Shown here: piece after piece, positions 17,764 to 26,489 of the stretch
Layout of the letters: every line of letters begins with the position of its first letter
Numbering within the stretch: the stretch's first letter is position 1
Assembly: GCA_023437305.1 (NCBI GenBank)
Contig: JAEZGN010000021.1
Location: forward strand, 186,001-250,000
Length of the DNA: 64,000 bases
Source of the DNA: Bacteroidota bacterium
GTDB lineage: Bacteria; Bacteroidota; Bacteroidia; Bacteroidales; Dysgonomonadaceae
Reading direction: 5' to 3'
Notes under the pieces: generated by a model
The model's input: only the letters and a program-made list of their open reading frames with translations
The model's database searches: none
What the model was told of the DNA's origin: nothing
Translations under genes and position numbers: made by a program

Positions 17764-18279
17764 ATGAAAAGATTATTTTTACTATTTGCTCTATTTATCG
17801 GAATTGCAGCCGGAAGCTATGCTCAGAAGTTTGCATTGATAGATATGGAATATATATTAAAAAATATAAGCACGTACGAAACTGCTCAGGAACAACTAAA
17901 CGTAATGTCTAAAAAATGGCAGGGAGAAGTTGACAAAGTGCAGCAGGAAGTAAAAAACATGTACAAGTCGTACCAGTCTGATCTTGTATTTTTATCAGGA
18001 GACCAAAAGACTAAAAGAGAAAACGAAATTGTAGAAAAAGAAAAGAGTCTACAAGAATTGAATCGTAAATATTTTGGGCCCGAAGGTGAGCTTTTCAAGA
18101 AAAGAGAAGCCCTGATAAAACCCATACAGGACGACATTTACAACGCAATAAAAGAAATATCGGAAGCCAAAGGATATCAGCTTGTACTGGATAGATCTTC
18201 GGCCGAGAGCGTCATCTTTGCTTCCCCCCGAATAGATATAAGTAATGAAGTTTTAGCAAAGCTCGGATATTCAAAATAA
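17764..18279 (+). CDS. OmpH/Skp family periplasmic chaperone (first copy)
   Basis: I start at ATG 17764, which begins a standard signal peptide (MKRLFLLF, cleaved near SYAQ); a GTG 36 bases upstream is in frame but would bury the signal. The mature protein is about 150 residues, with the short N-terminal FALIDMEYIL strand, two long charged helices that would form the Skp tentacles, and the C-terminal GYQLVLDRSSAESVIFASP body segment. Skp proteins trimerise and hold unfolded outer-membrane proteins. The gene follows bamA and precedes a second ompH by 55 bases. Confidence 0.92.
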   Translation: MKRLFLLFALFIGIAAGSYAQKFALIDMEYILKNISTYETAQEQLNVMSKKWQGEVDKVQQEVKNMYKSYQSDLVFLSGDQKTKRENEIVEKEKSLQELNRKYFGPEGELFKKREALIKPIQDDIYNAIKEISEAKGYQLVLDRSSAESVIFASPRIDISNEVLAKLGYSK

Positions 18280-18334
18280 TTATTTATATTTGTCACCTAA
18301 ATAAAGAATAACTAATCAAATAGACTTATACACT

Positions 18335-18838
18335 ATGTTAAAAAAACTATTTTTATTGCTGCTGATTGTTGCTCCGGTTTCAATATTTGCACAAGATAAA
18401 TTGGCATTTATAAATGCAGAAGAGGTGTTCTCTAAAATGCCGGAACTAAAAGAAGTTGAATCTAAACTTGCAACAAAAAGCGAAACGATAAGAAAAAATC
18501 TGACAGCTTTAGAAAAAGAGTACAACGATAAAGTTGAGGCTTTCAAGGCAGATACAACCGGGCTTACCGAATCGATCGTACTTGACAGACAAAAACAGTT
18601 GGAAGATCTGCAAAACAGATATCAAACATTCTTGCAAACAAGCCAACAAGAATACGAAAAAGAACAACAAGCATTGATCACTCCATTGCAAGAAAAATTG
18701 AGAAAAGCGATCAAAGATGTTGGTGACGAAAATGGCTATACTTATATCTTTAATGCTGCCGCAGCACTTTATACAAGCCCTACAGCTGCTGTAGATGCTT
18801 CACCTAAAGTAAAAGCTAAATTAGGCATTACTAACTAA
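18335..18838 (+). CDS. OmpH/Skp family periplasmic chaperone (second copy)
   Basis: It has 167 residues with a signal peptide ending near IFAQ, then the KLAFINAEEVF strand, a long Glu/Lys/Gln-rich helical region (about 35-120) and a closing NGYTYIFNAAAALYTSP body segment. It is a paralogue of the preceding gene, with the same architecture and clearly diverged sequence. Tandem skp copies after bamA are common in Bacteroidota. It ends the rightward run at the terminator at 18862-18895. Confidence 0.92.
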   Translation: MLKKLFLLLLIVAPVSIFAQDKLAFINAEEVFSKMPELKEVESKLATKSETIRKNLTALEKEYNDKVEAFKADTTGLTESIVLDRQKQLEDLQNRYQTFLQTSQQEYEKEQQALITPLQEKLRKAIKDVGDENGYTYIFNAAAALYTSPTAAVDASPKVKAKLGITN

Positions 18839-18861
18839 TCTTGGTTAGTTATAAATCATAC

Positions 18862-18895
18862 AAAAAAGCTCTGATAGTCGTATCAGAGCTTTTTT
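18862..18895. terminator. bidirectional Rho-independent terminator between ompH and the HTCS gene
   Basis: AAAAAAGCTCTGATA and TATCAGAGCTTTTTT form a perfect 15-bp stem with a GTCG loop. Both strands end in a T run, so it serves the rightward ompH transcript and the leftward regulator gene that ends at 18925. Confidence 0.92.
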
Positions 18896-18924
18896 ATTGT
18901 AACTTTACTTTATATCTTCACACA

Positions 18925-21900
18925 CTACACATCGTACATTTCCCTATCTCTATATTCCTTAGGTGTACAGCCATACTTTTGAGCAAACTGCCTGAAGAAG
19001 GTAGCCCTGTTGGAGAATCCCGATTTATAGATTATCTCATCGATTGTCATTTTGGTATTTAGCAGTAAGTTTCTAGCTATATACAAACGGCTCTCCCTTA
19101 TCATATCTGCGGGACTATCGCTTTCTACTTCACTCAACCTGCGATACAAGTGACGCGGGCTCATATTCAGTTCTGCGGCAATAAACTGAGCCGAGAGTTT
19201 GCTATTCATTATATTCTTTTCGATGATATTGTAGATATCCTGAATAAACTTTGTATTCTCCTTGTGAGTCATCTTACCTTCGGATAGGTCGAATGCACTC
19301 AACGGTGAACTGAAATAATCCTTCAGCGTTTCCTTGCGCGAAATAAGATGCTTTACAGAAGTGCGCAGATAGTCTGCATTGAAAGGCTTGGCAAGGTACA
19401 TCTCTGCACCGGACGACAAGCCCTCTATTTGTTCCTCGATGGTATGTTTTGCCGAAACCAATATCATCGGAATGTGGGCGGTCTTTTTATCCGATTTTAT
19501 TTCCTTCGTGAGAGAGATCCCATCCTTGCCGGGCATCATAACATCACAAATGATAATATTGGGATGTATCTGCGTCAGCAACTCATCTACAAGCAATGGC
19601 TTATCTATAGGAATTACATTATACTCATCGGCAAATATTTCGCTGATAAACCACAAGATTTCCACATCATCGTCGATAATAAAAATTGTTGGCTTCAACT
19701 TATCAAATGCATATTTCGGAAGCTCCATCATCGGCTCATAATCTTTCCTTATCGTAATTTCGGGTAAGGCCTGATTCTTATCAATCAGCACATCGGAAAC
19801 TTCCTTTTGCGGTAGTTTCACAATAAAGTCGGTACGCTCATCGAGTATGCTGTTTACCTCAATTGTGCCATCCAGCAGCTTTACCATACTATAAGAGATG
19901 GCCAATCCCAAACCATTGCGGGAGAACTCTCTCTTGCCTTCACGATTCTCAAAGTCGTCGAGGATACTATACCTGTCAAAAATCCTTGTTATATTTTCGG
20001 CTTTAATCCCTTTCCCTGTGTTGGATATAATCATCAGCAGCTCATCGTTCTCCTGATATACTTCAACCTGTATAAATCCATTGATAGCCGTATATTTAAA
20101 TGCATTGGATACCAAATTGGACAAGATTGTATATATAAATCCCCGATCTGAATTCCAAACCAAAGAGTCTTCAATGTCCTTACTGAATTGTATGTTTTTC
20201 GACTCGGCCAAGTCGTTGAACGAGTCACTTATATCATGCGCTATCTCTGTTATAGAGAGGGGTTCTATCTGAGGAGACTTATTACCGGTTTCGATCCGCC
20301 TAAACTCGATGAGTTCTTGAATCAGGTCATTCAGGCGTTCGGCATTTCGCTGTATAAGCTGTGTGTATTTCCTCACAAAACTATCGGAACCCGTATGCGA
20401 CAAGATACGATTGCAAGGCCCATATATCAGCGTCAGCGGAGTACAAAATTCATGGGCGATATTGGTAAAGAAACGCAGCTTAGACTCGTGTACTTCCTCC
20501 TGATGACGTTGTTTTATTTTCATCATCGCCTTATATTTTTTCTTCTTGTCTTTTATGATAGCTGCTCGTATAAGCAAATATATAACAGATATCATCATTG
20601 TTGCATACAAAACATACGCCAAAGGGGATAGATACCACGGAGGTGATATCTTTATTGTAATCGAATAAACGGGGCTTTCCTTTCCGGTAAGGCGATTCAT
20701 ATACTTTATAAACAATGTATATTCTCCGGGCGACAAGCTTGTAAACGAAATGCTATTAGACGTCCCATTATCGATCCACTGCTTACTCAGGTCATCCAGT
20801 TTGTAATAATACGTGTAGTTATTCCCGTTTACGTAGTCGAGTGCAGTAAAAGATATAGAGAAAAAGTTCTGATTGTAATTAAGCTCAAGTGTCTCATTTT
20901 CTCTATTAGATTGTAAAAAGTCGAATATATTTTTCTCCTGACCAAAGATCATCAGATTGTCAAACTGAATACGAGGGAAATACTCGGGCTGAGGCATACC
21001 CGTCTCTGAGATAGCCACAAAGCCATTGATGCCACCAAAGAATAAGATATCGGATTCTTCATCCTTAAAATAAGCACCATCGCTATACTCTATAATCTGC
21101 AAACCATTGAGATTTGAATATGTTTGAAAATTATCTTGTTCTATATTAAACTTGATAATACCTCTATTGGTACTCAGCCAAAGATTATTCCTCGCATCGG
21201 CCAATATACCATGAATGGTATTATTAGGAAAGCCGTTTCTTTCATTAAATATCTTGTCGCTTCTACCCGAAACGTGCTTAACCAAGCCAAAGCTGGTACC
21301 AAACCAAAATGCATTGTTCGAATCTTTGATAATGGAGAATATATCATTCAGCGTTTGATTTATACCCTTGTCGGGCACAAGGGTATCCAATTTATGCTGG
21401 TTTGTATTTAAGCTATATGCACCATATCCACGATTTCCGAACCATAAGATGGAATCATTTTCTTGATAGATTGTAAAAAAATAATTCTGAGAGTCCCGTC
21501 CATCTCTTATCGTAACACGGCTTGCTTTCGTAAATACCGGAACATTCTGTGTGCCTGCGACTGACACTTTTACAATCCCCGTACCCACTGTTGCCAGCCA
21601 TAGCGTAGAGTCGTTAAGCTCACAGATGGAGTGTATGTATTTTACAGGTTCTCCGTTGGCTATCAGCGGCACTCGCTTTATCGATCTGTCGGCGTACGAA
21701 TAGTAACTCAACCCTTCTTCGCAACCAATCCACAGTATGTTTTTCTTACTCTTGGCAAAGGCATATACTGAGTTATCGGTCAGGGCAGAATTTCCTGTAT
21801 TACTATACTCGAGTGAGAATTTGGATGGAGCCTGATTGAAATCATAATTCTTTATTTTTACAATCCCATCCCCCTTTGTTCCTATCCACAGTGTTTTTTC

Positions 21901-22971
21901 TTTATCCAAAAACAAAGCTCTCACCGGCTTTTCGATATTCGCCGTAAACGTATTGAACACCGCAGACCTGATCGAGTACATATCATTCGAATACATATAT
22001 ACCCCTTGTCCATCGGTACCTATCCAAACCAAGTCCTGATAGCGGTCGTTTATTAAGCAAAAAATACCCGATTTGATACCTATATCTTCTGGCTGGTAGT
22101 TATCCAGCTTATCGGATACATATTTCAATCTCAACAGCCCGTTGGTCTTGAATCCGATAAAATAATCGTTGTGATGTTTTATTACCGAAGATATCTCGCC
22201 ATTCTTCTGTATTATTTCTTTCAGATTCCTGACATAGTATTTTTTCTTATCGGCGAAATGGTATTCATACAAGGTGTAGGTATTATCTATAAAATAGACT
22301 ATATCCGCAATACCTCTTTCGTAGAAACAATAAAGGAGATCTTCATTGTGAGAAAACAGTTTTCCTTTTTCCAGCTTTATATCGCCTTCTCTACTCTCTT
22401 TTATAATGTATGCCGGATTAGATTGATCTTTTGTAAACACCTGAAGTATATTGTTGGAAGTGATCACAAAATTGAGAATATCATTGTATTTCAATCCCCT
22501 TAAGATTATCTTCTCAAAGGTTTTGGTCTCTTTTTTATAATAATAAACACAATCATCCTCTTTTATAATAAAGATATGGTTGTTCTTATCCTTTTGTATA
22601 AGATAGCGCCCTTTGAACTGATTGAAAGAATCAATCTTTTTGGTGCGTTTATCCAACCTGTTGAGCCCATAGTTTGTATACACCCAAAGGATACCATCCT
22701 CTGTTTCCAATACATTTTCGATAAGATTACCCGACAAGTTGTTCTTCTCATCCGTTGGTTTGTATACTCGAATGCTAAGACCGTTAAACATATTGAGACC
22801 ATCGCAAGAGCCAAACCACAAGAAACCGTCTTTATCCTGACAAATAGAGAGTATCGCACTATTTGACAATCCATCATGGTTGGATATCTGGCGAAGATTA
22901 TATGCATTTATATTCTGACACAATATAAGACCACTCAGAAAAAATGAGAGGTTTAATACGAATTTTTTCAT
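18925..22971 (-). CDS. hybrid two-component system regulator (HTCS) of the PUL
   Basis: It has 1348 residues. A signal peptide precedes a large periplasmic sensor of Reg_prop propeller repeats (W-G-T/L-WIGTDGQGVYM-type blades, about 25-690) and a Y_Y_Y domain (about 695-770); one membrane helix lies near 783-806. The histidine kinase follows (H-box His840, N-box LVSNAFKYT, G-box NGLGLAIS), then a receiver with phospho-Asp in IIICDVMMPGKDG (about 1140-1150) and a C-terminal AraC-type HTH (about 1240-1348). HTCS proteins bind a glycan fragment in the periplasm and activate the adjacent PUL. The H-box reads HEFCTPL, with Cys843 where Arg is usual. It is divergent from susC across 373 bp holding a candidate operator. 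Confidence 0.95.
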   Translation of the reverse strand: MKKFVLNLSFFLSGLILCQNINAYNLRQISNHDGLSNSAILSICQDKDGFLWFGSCDGLNMFNGLSIRVYKPTDEKNNLSGNLIENVLETEDGILWVYTNYGLNRLDKRTKKIDSFNQFKGRYLIQKDKNNHIFIIKEDDCVYYYKKETKTFEKIILRGLKYNDILNFVITSNNILQVFTKDQSNPAYIIKESREGDIKLEKGKLFSHNEDLLYCFYERGIADIVYFIDNTYTLYEYHFADKKKYYVRNLKEIIQKNGEISSVIKHHNDYFIGFKTNGLLRLKYVSDKLDNYQPEDIGIKSGIFCLINDRYQDLVWIGTDGQGVYMYSNDMYSIRSAVFNTFTANIEKPVRALFLDKEKTLWIGTKGDGIVKIKNYDFNQAPSKFSLEYSNTGNSALTDNSVYAFAKSKKNILWIGCEEGLSYYSYADRSIKRVPLIANGEPVKYIHSICELNDSTLWLATVGTGIVKVSVAGTQNVPVFTKASRVTIRDGRDSQNYFFTIYQENDSILWFGNRGYGAYSLNTNQHKLDTLVPDKGINQTLNDIFSIIKDSNNAFWFGTSFGLVKHVSGRSDKIFNERNGFPNNTIHGILADARNNLWLSTNRGIIKFNIEQDNFQTYSNLNGLQIIEYSDGAYFKDEESDILFFGGINGFVAISETGMPQPEYFPRIQFDNLMIFGQEKNIFDFLQSNRENETLELNYNQNFFSISFTALDYVNGNNYTYYYKLDDLSKQWIDNGTSNSISFTSLSPGEYTLFIKYMNRLTGKESPVYSITIKISPPWYLSPLAYVLYATMMISVIYLLIRAAIIKDKKKKYKAMMKIKQRHQEEVHESKLRFFTNIAHEFCTPLTLIYGPCNRILSHTGSDSFVRKYTQLIQRNAERLNDLIQELIEFRRIETGNKSPQIEPLSITEIAHDISDSFNDLAESKNIQFSKDIEDSLVWNSDRGFIYTILSNLVSNAFKYTAINGFIQVEVYQENDELLMIISNTGKGIKAENITRIFDRYSILDDFENREGKREFSRNGLGLAISYSMVKLLDGTIEVNSILDERTDFIVKLPQKEVSDVLIDKNQALPEITIRKDYEPMMELPKYAFDKLKPTIFIIDDDVEILWFISEIFADEYNVIPIDKPLLVDELLTQIHPNIIICDVMMPGKDGISLTKEIKSDKKTAHIPMILVSAKHTIEEQIEGLSSGAEMYLAKPFNADYLRTSVKHLISRKETLKDYFSSPLSAFDLSEGKMTHKENTKFIQDIYNIIEKNIMNSKLSAQFIAAELNMSPRHLYRRLSEVESDSPADMIRESRLYIARNLLLNTKMTIDEIIYKSGFSNRATFFRQFAQKYGCTPKEYRDREMYDV

Positions 22972-23008
22972 GGATGTATTTTGTCCTAATTCTGATATAA
23001 GATTATGA

Positions 23009-23016
23009 CAAAGATA
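23009..23016 (-). promoter_or_regulatory. putative -7 box of the HTCS gene
   Basis: On the minus strand TATCTTTG fits the Bacteroidota -7 consensus and lies 37 bases before the regulator ATG. No good TTTG is found 19-20 bases further upstream, so the promoter may be weak. Confidence 0.45.
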
Positions 23017-23071
23017 AATATCTTACAGATAGTAAACTAGAAACAAAACCGCATTAACAGATAGGATATAT

Positions 23072-23107
23072 ATAGATTTGAGACAATGTAGTATAGATTT
23101 ATGACAT
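23072..23107 (+). promoter_or_regulatory. candidate HTCS operator: 15-bp direct repeat with 21-bp period
   Basis: TATAGATTTGAGACA (23072-23086) and TATAGATTTATGACA (23093-23107) match at 13 of 15 bases. Their starts are 21 bp apart, two helical turns, which is how AraC-family domains bind direct repeats on one DNA face. The pair ends 27 bases before the susC -33 element, an activator-compatible position. Assignment to the HTCS is inference from position. Confidence 0.6.
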
Positions 23108-23134
23108 GGCTCCAGAATTAATATTCTGCAATTG

Positions 23135-23163
23135 TTGCAGGTTTTAAGAAGAGGATATATTTG
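23135..23163 (+). promoter_or_regulatory. putative promoter of the susC operon
   Basis: TTG at 23135-23137, an 18-base spacer and TATATTTG at 23156-23163 match the Bacteroidota promoter pattern. This leaves a leader of about 175 bases before the susC ATG, long enough for post-transcriptional control such as an antisense RNA or attenuator. I see no stable hairpin in it. Confidence 0.6.
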
Positions 23164-23344
23164 CTTTCGGAAAAGATGACTAATACCACTAACCTCTAAA
23201 ACCTGTAGAAATGAAAAATATAACCTAAAGAGTGATCAACCTAATCCAAATCTAATTTAATCAAAATGCTCAGAATGTCTATTTTAAATTTAGACCTAAA
23301 GCTAATTAATCAAAAACAATCTTTTATTTAAATCTAACTATGGT

Positions 23345-26300
23345 ATGATTAAGAGAAAGTACAAAAAAAACTTTGTCAGTTTAGTCTTGTCCCTGCTATT
23401 TATTGGGACACCATGCATCGTAAATGCCCAAACTGGCAATATTAATGAGCATCAACAATCTTCTTCTGCAAAGAACACAGTAAAAGGAACTGTGAAAGAT
23501 GAAACAGGAGAGCCTCTTGTTGGTGTTAGTGTAGTAATAAAAGGTACAACAAATGGAACGATGACCGACCTGGACGGTAATTTTTCTATTTCTTGTAACA
23601 AAAATGATGTATTACAAATATCCTATGTCGGATTTTTGACACAAGATATTACAGTAGGAAACAACTCCAACTTTCAGATAACACTGAAAGAAGACCAAAA
23701 GGTTCTGGATGAAGTTATTGTAATCGGTTACGGTACCACTACCCGCAAAAGCGCAGTGGGTGCTGTTGATCAGGTGAAAGCAAAAGCGATAGAAGAACGC
23801 CCTGTGGCCAATGTTACTCAAGCCTTGCAGGGAGCTTCTCCTAGTTTGACAATCCAACAGCGGAGCATGGACCCCAATGATAACAACCTGAATATAAACA
23901 TTCGAGGACTATCTACCATGAATAACAATTCTCCTCTGATCGTTATCGATGGATTAGTAACCGACAACTCCAGTTTGAACAAGCTAAGCCCCGGCGATAT
24001 CGATAATGTTTCGGTACTGAAAGATGCGGGAACAGCTGCTATTTATGGATCACGTTCTGCAAACGGAGTTATATTGGTTACAACCAAGAGTGGGAAGAAA
24101 AATCAACGCCCTACCGTTCGTCTCGGAATGCAGCTCGGTACACAAGACCCTACCATCCTTTACAGACCGGTAGAAGGATATCAAAATGCGATATTGAAAA
24201 ACCTGTCATTGACAAATGTAGGGCAAAGCGCAATGTATTCACCAGCAGAAGTACGTGACCTATACGATCACCGAAGCGAAGAGTACTGGAACTTTGACAA
24301 GATCATACAATCGGCAATGCAACAGTCGTACAATATGAGCGTTTCGGGTGGTAACGAGAATACAACTTACCTATTCTCCGGAGCGTACTTTGACCAAAAG
24401 AGTAACTTTGTTGGGCCTAACTACGGAAAACAACGTTACAATCTACGCTCAAATCTTTCGACAGAGATAGGACGATTCAAACTTTCTTCAATCTTATCAT
24501 ATACCCGCGACGACGGAAAGAAATCGGTTGATGGAAATGCGATTATCAACTCATCGCGTATACCTTCGTACTACTGGACTAAAATGCAAGCCGACAATGG
24601 CAAATACCTTGTAAACAGCTTGCTTACAGACCAGAACCCACTAGCCGGATTAAAAGAATCGGGATACGAGAAAGGGAATACCGACTATATTAATGCAAAC
24701 ATTAATCTTGAAGTAAAAATCATCGACGGATTGAAGTTGCGCGGTGTTGTGGGTGCTGATATATACGCTTATCATCGTTTCATTAGAAGAAAAGAGGTGA
24801 ACTTGTATAACAACGAGAATAATACAACACCCGACATGAAGATGAACGCCAAAAGAAATACAGAAGATTACAACGAGAATAAACGTTTGATGAACTATCA
24901 ACTTTTGGCAGATTATCAAAAGACATTCAATAATTCTCACAATCTATCCCTGTTGTTCGGAGCAACGAACGAGTCGTATACATTCAAAAGCAATGAAGTA
25001 AAATTCATTAATACAGACCCTATCTTAGGCGTTCCGACCGAAACTCCTGAATCAGGAAAGTCTTCGCTTGAAGGCAGAAGAAAAGAAAGTATTACTTCTA
25101 TACTCGGACGTGCTTCCTACAATTATTTGGAAAGATATTACGCTGAATTCAGTTTCCGTGAAGACGGTTCTTCAAAGTTTGCGAAAGCAAATCGTTGGGG
25201 CTTCTTCCCTTCTTTATCTTTGGGATGGAGAATATCCGACGAATCATTCATGGGCTTCTATAAAGACAAACTGGGTGATCTTAAAATTCGTGGGTCGTAT
25301 GGTATCTTAGGAAACCAAAATATAGATCCGTATCAAACCCTTGTTACTTATAGCTTATACTCAAATACATATGCATTCGACAGCGATGTTGTAGGTGGAG
25401 CAGGATATAAATTTGGTAATGAAAATCTGAAATGGGAAAAATCAAAAACATTCAACATCGGAGCAGACTTCTCATTCCTTAGAGGAGCTTTATCGGGAAC
25501 ATTCGATTATTTCCACAAAACAACATCAGATATCCTTTTAGCACCACAGGTACCTACTGTATTTGGAACATCTCTTAGCTCCGAAAACATCGGAGAAATG
25601 AAAAATCACGGTTGGGAAATTACACTAAACTATCATCTGAAAACAGGAGAGTTTTCCCATGATTTTTCGGGAAATATAGGAGATTCTCAAAATAAAGTCA
25701 CAAAACTTGTAGGAGGTAGGGAAATTTCGAAAGCTGACGAATACTTCATCATGAAAGAAGTAGGGCTACCATTCCGTTCTTATTACGGATATAAAATCGA
25801 CAGCTACTTTAAAACAATGGAAGAAATCCAAACATCAGCCTTACCGGCAGGTATTTCATCTTCAGACCTTCGCCCGGGCGATGTAAAATATGTAGACCGT
25901 AACAACGACGGGGTGATCGACGAAAAAGACCGTTTCGTCTTAGGAAATGGATTCCCTCGTTACACATTCGGATTCACTTACAACCTAGAATGGAAAGGCT
26001 TTGACTTTAACTTCTTTATTCAAGGTGTTGGAAAACGTGATATGATGGTACGTGGCGAGTTGGTAGAACCATTCCACTCCAATTATTCGTATGCTATCTA
26101 CAAACATCAGCTAGACTTTTGGTCTCCAACAAATACCGATGCCACTTACCCTCGTTTGGCAGGAATAGGATCGGTTTCCAATTCTAACAACTATGGTATG
26201 GGGTCGGAAATCAACCGATTTGACGGAAAATATCTAAGACTGAAAAATATACAACTAGGATACACCATCCCTAAAAGCCTGACAAATAAACTGATGTTGC

Positions 26301-26470
26301 AAAGAGTACGTGCATATGTAAATGCTCAGAATCTGTTTACATTAAGTAAAAACTCTTGGATCGATCCCGAATCTACCGAATTTGATTCAAACATGGGAGG
26401 AAATGCCAATAGTGCACGGAACTATCCTACCCTCAAGTATTTTGGTTTTGGATTAGACATTGAATTCTAA
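23345..26470 (+). CDS. SusC/RagA family TonB-dependent outer-membrane transporter
   Basis: It has 1041 residues: a signal peptide (1-29), a carboxypeptidase-D-like domain (about 47-120, with VKGTVKDETGEPLVGVSV), a TonB-box-like segment DEVIVIGYGTTTRKS (about 123-137), a plug with NIRGLSTMNNNSPLIVIDG and DAGTAAIYGSRSANGVILVTTK, and a barrel ending in FGLDIEF with terminal Phe. SusC proteins import oligosaccharides using TonB energy, capped by SusD. It heads the PUL and is followed by susD after 19 bases. The protein predicts glycan import but does not by itself define the substrate. Confidence 0.97.
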   Translation: MIKRKYKKNFVSLVLSLLFIGTPCIVNAQTGNINEHQQSSSAKNTVKGTVKDETGEPLVGVSVVIKGTTNGTMTDLDGNFSISCNKNDVLQISYVGFLTQDITVGNNSNFQITLKEDQKVLDEVIVIGYGTTTRKSAVGAVDQVKAKAIEERPVANVTQALQGASPSLTIQQRSMDPNDNNLNINIRGLSTMNNNSPLIVIDGLVTDNSSLNKLSPGDIDNVSVLKDAGTAAIYGSRSANGVILVTTKSGKKNQRPTVRLGMQLGTQDPTILYRPVEGYQNAILKNLSLTNVGQSAMYSPAEVRDLYDHRSEEYWNFDKIIQSAMQQSYNMSVSGGNENTTYLFSGAYFDQKSNFVGPNYGKQRYNLRSNLSTEIGRFKLSSILSYTRDDGKKSVDGNAIINSSRIPSYYWTKMQADNGKYLVNSLLTDQNPLAGLKESGYEKGNTDYINANINLEVKIIDGLKLRGVVGADIYAYHRFIRRKEVNLYNNENNTTPDMKMNAKRNTEDYNENKRLMNYQLLADYQKTFNNSHNLSLLFGATNESYTFKSNEVKFINTDPILGVPTETPESGKSSLEGRRKESITSILGRASYNYLERYYAEFSFREDGSSKFAKANRWGFFPSLSLGWRISDESFMGFYKDKLGDLKIRGSYGILGNQNIDPYQTLVTYSLYSNTYAFDSDVVGGAGYKFGNENLKWEKSKTFNIGADFSFLRGALSGTFDYFHKTTSDILLAPQVPTVFGTSLSSENIGEMKNHGWEITLNYHLKTGEFSHDFSGNIGDSQNKVTKLVGGREISKADEYFIMKEVGLPFRSYYGYKIDSYFKTMEEIQTSALPAGISSSDLRPGDVKYVDRNNDGVIDEKDRFVLGNGFPRYTFGFTYNLEWKGFDFNFFIQGVGKRDMMVRGELVEPFHSNYSYAIYKHQLDFWSPTNTDATYPRLAGIGSVSNSNNYGMGSEINRFDGKYLRLKNIQLGYTIPKSLTNKLMLQRVRAYVNAQNLFTLSKNSWIDPESTEFDSNMGGNANSARNYPTLKYFGFGLDIEF

Positions 26471-26489
26471 CAAAAGAAACGATACAAAA

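Noticed and set aside
22972..23344. small RNA or leader-peptide gene between the HTCS gene and susC
   Set aside because: No stable hairpin with a T run, and no short frame with a good start, was visible in the leader.
26460..26489. TTG start for susD overlapping susC
   Set aside because: ATG 26490 gives a standard lipoprotein signal; the extension is needless and hydrophilic.
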